Shown here: one piece after another, positions 57,021-62,083 of the stretch
How positions within the stretch are numbered: the stretch's first letter is position 1
How the letters are laid out: every line of letters starts with the position of its first letter
Source: Candidatus Latescibacterota bacterium
GTDB taxonomy: Bacteria; Latescibacterota; UBA2968; UBA8231
Direction of reading: 5' to 3'
DNA: 62,083 bases
Assembly (NCBI GenBank): GCA_022827835.1
Contig: JAJEIO010000034.1
Location: 1-62,083 of the forward strand
Notes under the pieces: model-generated
Seen by the model: only the letters and a program-made list of their open reading frames with translations
Told to the model about the DNA's origin: nothing
Database searches by the model: none
Translations under genes and position numbers: made by a program

Positions 57021-57815
57021 CTAATCGGGATCGGCACCCACTCCATCGAGACGCGCCATCTCCTCGTCTCCTATCTGCCAGTCGAACAAATCCAGATTGT
57101 CGCGCAAATGGGCTGTTGAACTGGCCTTGGGGATGACGATCATATCCTTCTGCAAAAGCCACTTTAAGGCCACCTGCGCTGGGGTTTTGCCGTGTTCGGC
57201 GGCCACCTGTTTTAGGGCTTCGTCCTGGGCGAGGTCACCCTGGGCCAGCGGACGGTGTGCCGTCAGCACCACGTTGTGGGCGTGGCAATGGTGCCGCAGT
57301 CTTTCGCGGTTGTGGCGCAGGTGGTACTCCACCTGATTGGTGCAGATCGGCAAGCCGGTGGCAGCCCTAGCTCGATCAGTCTGCTCAATGCTGAAATTGC
57401 TGATGCCAATGCTTTTGGCTTGGCCGGCCGCATGGATTTTTTCAAACGCAGCTAAGGTGCGCTCCACCGGCACGCCCTGATGGCCGGGATGGTGAATGAG
57501 CAGCAGATCGACGTATTCGGTTTGCAAATCGCGCAGAATCTCCTCCATCTGCTCCAAGGTCGCCTCGTACTCCAAGTGCGAATGCCAGATCTTGGAGGTG
57601 ATAAAGAGGCTATCGCGGTCCGCCCCGATCTCCTTGAGGACTTGGCCGATGGCGTCCTGATTTTCGTACATCCAAGCCGAATCCAAATGCGTATAGCCCA
57701 GTTCGAGGGCCTCTTTGACCACGTCTTTGCACTGCTGGCCGCGCAACATCCAAGTGCCCAGTCCCAATTGCGGAATGGCGTGGCCCGAGGCCAAGGTAAT
57801 ATCCGGTGTACTCAT
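57021..57815 (-). CDS. Aldo/keto reductase
   Basis: The protein has 264 residues. The catalytic tetrad is in place: D45 (THLDSA), Y50 (WMYEN), K75 (TSKIW) and H108 (LLIHHP). The C-terminal IPKASSTAHLRDNLD is the NADPH-phosphate binding motif of the family. It reduces aldehydes or ketoses in the cytoplasm; the prokaryotic 2,5-diketo-gluconate reductase-like branch is the closest by pattern. It is a single gene; upstream (57816-57926) lies the terminator of the porin-like gene. Confidence 0.85.
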   Translation of the reverse strand: MSTPDITLASGHAIPQLGLGTWMLRGQQCKDVVKEALELGYTHLDSAWMYENQDAIGQVLKEIGADRDSLFITSKIWHSHLEYEATLEQMEEILRDLQTEYVDLLLIHHPGHQGVPVERTLAAFEKIHAAGQAKSIGISNFSIEQTDRARAATGLPICTNQVEYHLRHNRERLRHHCHAHNVVLTAHRPLAQGDLAQDEALKQVAAEHGKTPAQVALKWLLQKDMIVIPKASSTAHLRDNLDLFDWQIGDEEMARLDGVGADPD

Positions 57816-57871
57816 GTCGATTTCTCCTTGTATGGATAGCTCCCTACCGCATTATCCTGCATAAAATAAAA

Positions 57872-57909
57872 CAGGGGAAGGAACCCAAAAGCCCCTTCCC
57901 CTGCTTTTC
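57872..57909 (-). terminator. Strong terminator after the channel-like gene
   Basis: A perfect 10-bp stem, CAGGGGAAGG (57872-57881) with CCTTCCCCTG (57894-57903), has a 12-nt loop. On the minus strand it is followed by TTTTATTTTAT, a good U-tract, 18 bp after the stop at 57927. A shorter T-run (CTTTTCT) follows on the plus strand. Confidence 0.85.
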
Positions 57910-57926
57910 TACTCTATAGAAGAAGA

Positions 57927-58910
57927 CTACGGGGTCCCCTGACGAACCGACTTCTCGATCAGGTTGCCTGCAAAAGAAAGCCCCACCGCATAGGTCGGAC
58001 CAGCGAAATACCTGTTGCCGCTGACCGTCATACGCGCCAAGGCTTCAAGACTCACGTTGGGATGGACGCCAACCAAAACTGTCGGCGCTAGGTAGGATAC
58101 GCTTTGGCTAAGCGTTTCCGGCTGGCCGGGATTGCTTAGGGCGTCGTACTCCGCTCCTGCAATGCCTTCGTACTTGAGGGCGACGAGGAGTTTGTCCATG
58201 GGGCTATAGCCTGCCTCGGCGTTAAAAACGATCTCGTCGCCCGGGGTGTAGCTGCGATCGGGATTAGGATCGGAATCCTTGTATTCTCCGCGCCAGCGAT
58301 ACCCCAGATCGAGATTGGCGTAAACAGGCACTGGATAAAAAGAGCGGCCCAGTTGCGCGACCACGTCAAAATCCCATTGGCCGCCGGTTATGGAAAGGGC
58401 CTCGGGCACTTCCCGGTAGTCTCCCATAGGGGCTTTGAATCCCAACTTCAGCGTCCCCACCAGATCAGCGCTGTTCACGAGGTTAATTTTGGCAAATCCG
58501 CGTATATCTCCCAAGCCCGATTCCGTTTCCAGAGCAGGCGGCGGAGTCGCCACGTCATTACTCTCATCTTTATCTACGAACTTATTACTGAGATACGGGA
58601 TCTGTAGGCCGAGGTCGATTTGGTCGGTCACGCCGTAGCGAATGTCGAAATAGACCTGCTGCGATTGGTAGCGGGCGTCGGCGGGCATGTCAATCGCATT
58701 TCCACCCGCATCATAGTGCTGATCGGTCGCTTGCGACATGACAGTGATTTTGCTCCATACGTGGCCCTTTTCAAGCGTCCAAGCACCTGCCGATGCCATT
58801 TGCGGCAGCAAGATACTGAGGGCAATGATGAGCAAGGGGGTTACGTGCCGGGTGAGTTTCTGGTGTAGAAACTCTATGCACATGTTTGTGGTACGGGGGA
58901 AAGAGGTCAT
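57927..58910 (-). CDS. Outer-membrane channel-like protein (phenol-pathway MetA/transporter type)
   Basis: The protein has 327 residues. AAGGAG precedes ATG 58910. A long leader (LLIIALSILLPQMASA) is followed by AWTLEKGHVWSKITVMSQ and then alternating amphipathic strands: DIRYGVTDQIDLGLQIPYL, LKLGFKAPMGDY, VYANLDLGYRWRGEY. This pattern fits a monomeric 10- to 14-stranded outer-membrane barrel of the MetA-pathway/transporter family. The solute is unknown. It has its own strong terminator. Its 5' leader contains interlocked inverted repeats (58949-59057), which may regulate it. Confidence 0.7.
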   Translation of the reverse strand: MTSFPRTTNMCIEFLHQKLTRHVTPLLIIALSILLPQMASAGAWTLEKGHVWSKITVMSQATDQHYDAGGNAIDMPADARYQSQQVYFDIRYGVTDQIDLGLQIPYLSNKFVDKDESNDVATPPPALETESGLGDIRGFAKINLVNSADLVGTLKLGFKAPMGDYREVPEALSITGGQWDFDVVAQLGRSFYPVPVYANLDLGYRWRGEYKDSDPNPDRSYTPGDEIVFNAEAGYSPMDKLLVALKYEGIAGAEYDALSNPGQPETLSQSVSYLAPTVLVGVHPNVSLEALARMTVSGNRYFAGPTYAVGLSFAGNLIEKSVRQGTP

Positions 58911-58948
58911 ACCTCTCCTTTCTAACTAAGTCCCCGAGTTTGACTAGT

Positions 58949-59057
58949 AAGGTTATCCAGCAAACTTAGAGGACGAGGTTGAGATGAGTTACTTCCCAGC
59001 CGCAAAGAGCTGGTAAGCAACCTTAAAATACGTCCAAGAAATCTACTGCTCAACCTC
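58949..59057 (-). promoter_or_regulatory. Interlocked inverted repeats in the leader of the channel-like gene
   Basis: Stem a: AAGGTT (58949-58954) and CCAGC (58957-58961) with GCTGG (59009-59013) and AACCTT (59019-59024). Stem b: GAGGTTGAG (58975-58983) with CTCAACCTC (59049-59057). The order a-b-a'-b' means the stems either compete or form a pseudoknot. The 162-bp gap has no gene. Confidence 0.4.
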
Positions 59058-59072
59058 GGCGGCGAGAGCGTT

Positions 59073-59840
59073 CTATCCTTCCACGCGACGAAAATAATCC
59101 TCGGCGTCGTCTTGCGGCACATAGCCCAGATTCTTCTTGGTCGCCTCCAAGTCAAAGACGCGCCGTCCGTTGCCGCTGATCACGTAGGCCAACAGATACT
59201 GAGTGTCCACTTCCAAGGCCCGACGATGGGCTTCAATGCAGTCTCGGTGGCTGAGGAACATGGCTCGCATATAGTCCTCGGCCGGAGTGCCGCGCATGGT
59301 GGTCGGATCGTCTTTAGCAATAATCCAGCCGATGCGCAGACCGACGAATTCGAGGCCGTAGCGCTGACTGTACAGCTTGCCCATGTTCTCGCCAAAGAGC
59401 TTGGAGACCGCGTACATGGAGTCGGGATTGGGCGGCTCGTCCAAACGCATGCGGATGGACTTGGTCGGATCCAAGGTTTCAGGAGTGGTCAAAATAGTAT
59501 TGCCGTGCTGAGTGTGATTGGTCGAGGCAAAGACTAGACGTCTGACCCCAGATCGGCGGCACTCTTCCAGCACCTGGTACATGCCCTCGAGGTTGTGATC
59601 CCGCACGCTCTCCCAAGAGGCGCTTGGGCTGGGATCGGCCGCTAGGTGAATTACGGCCTCCAAGCCCTCAAACGCCCCTTCAACCTCTGCGGCGCGGTCG
59701 AAATTGACGATAGTAGCGGGAAAATCGACCGAGCGGCGCGTAAATGCCTTGAATTCGTATTCGGCTCCCAAGCCGGCCAGCAGCACGCGGCCGATGGTGC
59801 CGTTGGCCCCAGTCAGGCCAATGCGGGTATAGCGCGTCAT
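59073..59840 (-). CDS. NAD-dependent epimerase/dehydratase family SDR, uronate dehydrogenase-like
   Basis: The protein has 255 residues. AAGGAG precedes ATG 59840. Cofactor motif GANGTIG is at 11-17; the catalytic residues are S106 (FASTNHT), Y143 and K147 (MYAVSKLFGE). The short length and the STNHTQHG stretch and LRIGWI segment resemble uronate dehydrogenases, which oxidise galacturonate or glucuronate to the aldarolactone with NAD. A sugar-nucleotide epimerase is less likely because the substrate domain is short. It lies 25 bp downstream of the GH116-like gene on the same strand, forming a glycosidase-dehydrogenase pair. Confidence 0.75.
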   Translation of the reverse strand: MTRYTRIGLTGANGTIGRVLLAGLGAEYEFKAFTRRSVDFPATIVNFDRAAEVEGAFEGLEAVIHLAADPSPSASWESVRDHNLEGMYQVLEECRRSGVRRLVFASTNHTQHGNTILTTPETLDPTKSIRMRLDEPPNPDSMYAVSKLFGENMGKLYSQRYGLEFVGLRIGWIIAKDDPTTMRGTPAEDYMRAMFLSHRDCIEAHRRALEVDTQYLLAYVISGNGRRVFDLEATKKNLGYVPQDDAEDYFRRVEG

Positions 59841-59865
59841 GTTGTATGCTCCTTGCTCGATACTC

Positions 59866-62082
59866 TCATCTTACGACAAAGGTTTGTTGGTTATTCTCGC
59901 GCAGCACGAGATCCCGGTCAAAGGTGTGCTCGCCCACGCCGGTCAGCCGAAAGTGCTTAATTTTGATCTGCCCATACAAAACGTCCAAGACAATGCGATA
60001 GCCCGACTGGCGTTGGGCAATGCGCACCGTGCCCCAAGCAGTGCCATTTGACCAGAAAAAGGTCCCAAGCTCTGCGGCAAAGGCGATAGACTTTGTAACC
60101 CCCGAATAATTAAATCCCGTCAGCGCCAGCACCCCGGCCCAAGCAACCATGGCGCGGGCGTAGTGATGGCCGCATTCGGCTTCGTCAAAGGGACTGCGTT
60201 TCGCCCCATCGTAGCGATTGCGAATGTCGCGCATGGTTTGCAGACCGTTTTTGCGCTGCCCCTCGTAGAGCATGCCAATGGCCGCGGTGTATTCAAACCC
60301 AGTCATCACTTCCGTGAAATAGGGAAATGGGTTGTCGGGCCGCTCGTGGGGATAGCTCGCCATGAGCAAAGCCGATTCATCGCCCAAGGCATAAGAGCGC
60401 ATGCAGTTGAAGTGATCCGTCAGCTTCTTGCGGTGATTGTATTTGCGGATGCTCCTGAGAGTTTGGCGCACATGGGCGCGCTTGGTCAGATAACCCAAGC
60501 CGCAGACGTGGGCGAAAAACTGGCCAACGAGCTGATCCACCAGACAACCGCGGCCGAGTTGGTAATCGGGATCAGAGAGTTTCGCCGCGCCCATACTCAG
60601 CCGCAGCGCTGCGGCCACTTTTTTGGGTGGCTCAATGCGATGCTCGTAGTATTCGCCATTGAACAATTGCTCGTCAATGTAGGCGCGGCCACTCTCGTAG
60701 AGCCGCCGACAGGTTTGCGCAAAGTCGGCCTCGCCCAGATAAGCCGCCATTTCCTCGCCAGCGCGCAAAGCACCCAGATACCAGATCCCCATTTGCGGAT
60801 TAGGACCGTAGTATTCGACGTCCATGGTATTGTGCTGACAGCCCTCCATAACGCCGTCGCCATCGCCGTCCCACCCCCCTTCGATCCAGCAAAATTCAAG
60901 GGCCTTTTTGACCTTTGGCCAAAGCGATTGTAGGAAGGCATCGTCGCCGCAAAGCTGCCAGTCGCGATAGGCTTTCATAATACAGCCCATCTGACCATCG
61001 GCCGCGGCCTTGCCAAATTCTTGAGCGCGACTCAGGGGCAGATGGACGCGAAAGTTCATCATGCCTTGGTCGTCGGTGGCGTGATTGAATTCGGTATCGC
61101 GCATCGTGCGAGCCAGATCGCCAAAGAGGAACGCCGTACTTTGTTCGTAATTCCACACATGCGTACAGGAGCCCATGCAGCAGCCGCTGTGATCGTTGTA
61201 TCCCTCCCAGCCAAATAAACGTCCATCCGGGGTGCGGAAGCACGTTTGCGTCCGCAGGGTACTGAGATTGAAAAGGGCGGCTTCCTTTGCGACCTCGGGC
61301 AGGTCACTGGCCGCGAAGGCTGAGACAAAGCGCACGGTCTGTTGTTCCAGCTTTTTGAGCCTCGGCGCAGTTTTGCCGGCCACATCCCACGCATCGCCAT
61401 AGTGCGTCGCATAGTAGTTGCCAAGGTAGGGATCGTCGCCCGGCGACCACGTGTGCCGATTGGGAAAGTGCCACGTCAGCAAGAAGGTGATCGTCTTGCT
61501 CGCCTTGGGCAGAATGGTGGTGCGCACCGCGAGCGAAGCACTCGGCATGTCAACCCCTCCGCTGGGGCGCTTTTCCACCCGGCCATCGGCGGCAAAGTCG
61601 TCCCAAAAGTCGAGCAGCGACGTGCCCCACCCGGCTTTTTTCCACGCCGTGCGATAGGTAACGCCCGTTTTGGCCGTAGTGGTCAGGGCCATAGTGCCAT
61701 AGCTGATAGCGGCGGGATCAACCCCTTTGCTGTCCATGAAAATGCCCTGACAGTGCGCTGCCTTGCGAAAGCGATTGCGATTGGCCTGGGCCAACTCTTC
61801 CACGCCATCGTTGCCAATGAAATTGGGCAGCGAGCCACACACCGAGGCCGTGACGCGCTTGTTGGTCCGATTGGTGAGCGTATAGCGCAGCACTGCAATG
61901 GGGATGCCGCTATCATCGGCGTTGGTGGGAATGAGCGGGTTAAACGCTTCGAGACAAACCGCGACCGGAACTTGTGGATCGGATAGCTGGACTTGGGCAA
62001 GTGGATAGGCCGCGGCAAACGAACATTGTGCAAAGCGCGGCAAGCCGTGATTGGCCGCCACACTGCCGCTCGAACCTTGGTA
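59866..62082 (-). CDS. GH116-like glycoside hydrolase (glucosylceramidase type), 5' end outside window
   Basis: The frame is open to the right edge, giving about 738 residues without the N-terminus. It has a beta-sandwich domain first (VPVAVCLEAFNPLIPTNADD, as in GH116 N-terminal domains) and then an (alpha/alpha)6 barrel with SCTHVWNYEQS, GGWDGDGDGVMEGCQHNTMD and VEYYGPNPQMGIWYLGALRA. The HNTMD aspartate is in the region of the GH116 acid/base; the nucleophile could not be fixed by eye. The enzymes are retaining beta-glucosidases or xylosidases. It is the upstream partner of the uronate-dehydrogenase-like SDR, so the released sugar may be a uronic acid or glucose (inference). Confidence 0.8.
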   Translation of the reverse strand, partial: YQGSSGSVAANHGLPRFAQCSFAAAYPLAQVQLSDPQVPVAVCLEAFNPLIPTNADDSGIPIAVLRYTLTNRTNKRVTASVCGSLPNFIGNDGVEELAQANRNRFRKAAHCQGIFMDSKGVDPAAISYGTMALTTTAKTGVTYRTAWKKAGWGTSLLDFWDDFAADGRVEKRPSGGVDMPSASLAVRTTILPKASKTITFLLTWHFPNRHTWSPGDDPYLGNYYATHYGDAWDVAGKTAPRLKKLEQQTVRFVSAFAASDLPEVAKEAALFNLSTLRTQTCFRTPDGRLFGWEGYNDHSGCCMGSCTHVWNYEQSTAFLFGDLARTMRDTEFNHATDDQGMMNFRVHLPLSRAQEFGKAAADGQMGCIMKAYRDWQLCGDDAFLQSLWPKVKKALEFCWIEGGWDGDGDGVMEGCQHNTMDVEYYGPNPQMGIWYLGALRAGEEMAAYLGEADFAQTCRRLYESGRAYIDEQLFNGEYYEHRIEPPKKVAAALRLSMGAAKLSDPDYQLGRGCLVDQLVGQFFAHVCGLGYLTKRAHVRQTLRSIRKYNHRKKLTDHFNCMRSYALGDESALLMASYPHERPDNPFPYFTEVMTGFEYTAAIGMLYEGQRKNGLQTMRDIRNRYDGAKRSPFDEAECGHHYARAMVAWAGVLALTGFNYSGVTKSIAFAAELGTFFWSNGTAWGTVRIAQRQSGYRIVLDVLYGQIKIKHFRLTGVGEHTFDRDLVLRENNQQTFVVR

Positions 62083-62083
62083 T

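Noticed and set aside
1..62083. tRNA, rRNA and known riboswitch scan by eye
   Set aside because: No cloverleaf with TTCGA-type loop, no 16S/23S landmarks and no recognisable riboswitch core was found.

Overview
The window looks like a chromosome segment of an uncultured, GC-rich bacterium of the FCB type (Latescibacterota- or Poribacteria-like). This is inferred from gene content, not from a marker gene: surface proteins with FlgD-like or gliding-motility-type C-terminal domains, FG-GAP/ASPIC-UnbV proteins, DUF6785-type membrane proteins, 'LHGG'-type phytanoyl-CoA dioxygenase relatives, sulfatases and many glycan-active enzymes. No rRNA, tRNA or CRISPR array was seen. LAYOUT. 1-8.7 kb: the end of a beta-propeller glycosidase-like gene, a secreted FlgD-domain protein, an FG-GAP/ASPIC protein, a ten-unit TPR protein, a polytopic DUF6785-type protein and a TIM-barrel sugar isomerase. 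8.7-13.9 kb: an AT-richer, layered insertion zone. It holds an NYN-domain gene between 29-bp perfect inverted repeats, a beta-sandwich gene with a second, broken copy, a hicBA toxin-antitoxin pair, an IS1595/ISXO2-type transposase remnant, and a 2514-bp element with 19-bp perfect terminal inverted repeats and an 8-bp target duplication. That element has no transposase. It carries an M48 lipoprotein protease, an HNH protein and two small proteins. 13.9-23.8 kb: a minus-strand catabolic run (Gfo/Idh oxidoreductase, three propeller proteins, nitrilase, GH95-like enzyme, M19 dipeptidase). 24-31 kb: tandem dioxygenases, a cyclase, an AAA ATPase plus unknown-partner cassette that could be a defence module, an enolase-superfamily dehydratase and a sulfatase. 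31-48 kb: a minus-strand surface block with four proteins of one architecture (discoidin-like modules plus gliding-type C-terminus, here family A), two large beta-barrel-like proteins (family B) and a SurA/PpiD-like lipoprotein isomerase between them, interrupted by a RelE-type toxin-antitoxin pair. 48-62 kb: a coiled-coil tail-anchored protein, a pentapeptide-repeat membrane protein, a PIN-type toxin-antitoxin module, a tautomerase, a second FG-GAP/ASPIC protein, a GT39-like/TPR fusion, a second DUF6785-type protein, an aldo/keto reductase, an outer-membrane channel-like protein, a uronate-dehydrogenase-like SDR and a GH116-like enzyme cut by the right edge. HOW IT FITS TOGETHER. Sulfatase, GH95-like and GH116-like enzymes, propeller glycosidases, Gfo/Idh, SDR, enolase-type dehydratase and sugar isomerase suggest breakdown of complex, possibly sulfated or uronic-acid-containing glycans. 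The A/B/isomerase block suggests a dedicated surface-display or export assembly that I do not recognise as a named system. The insertion zone and three toxin-antitoxin pairs mark where mobile DNA has entered.
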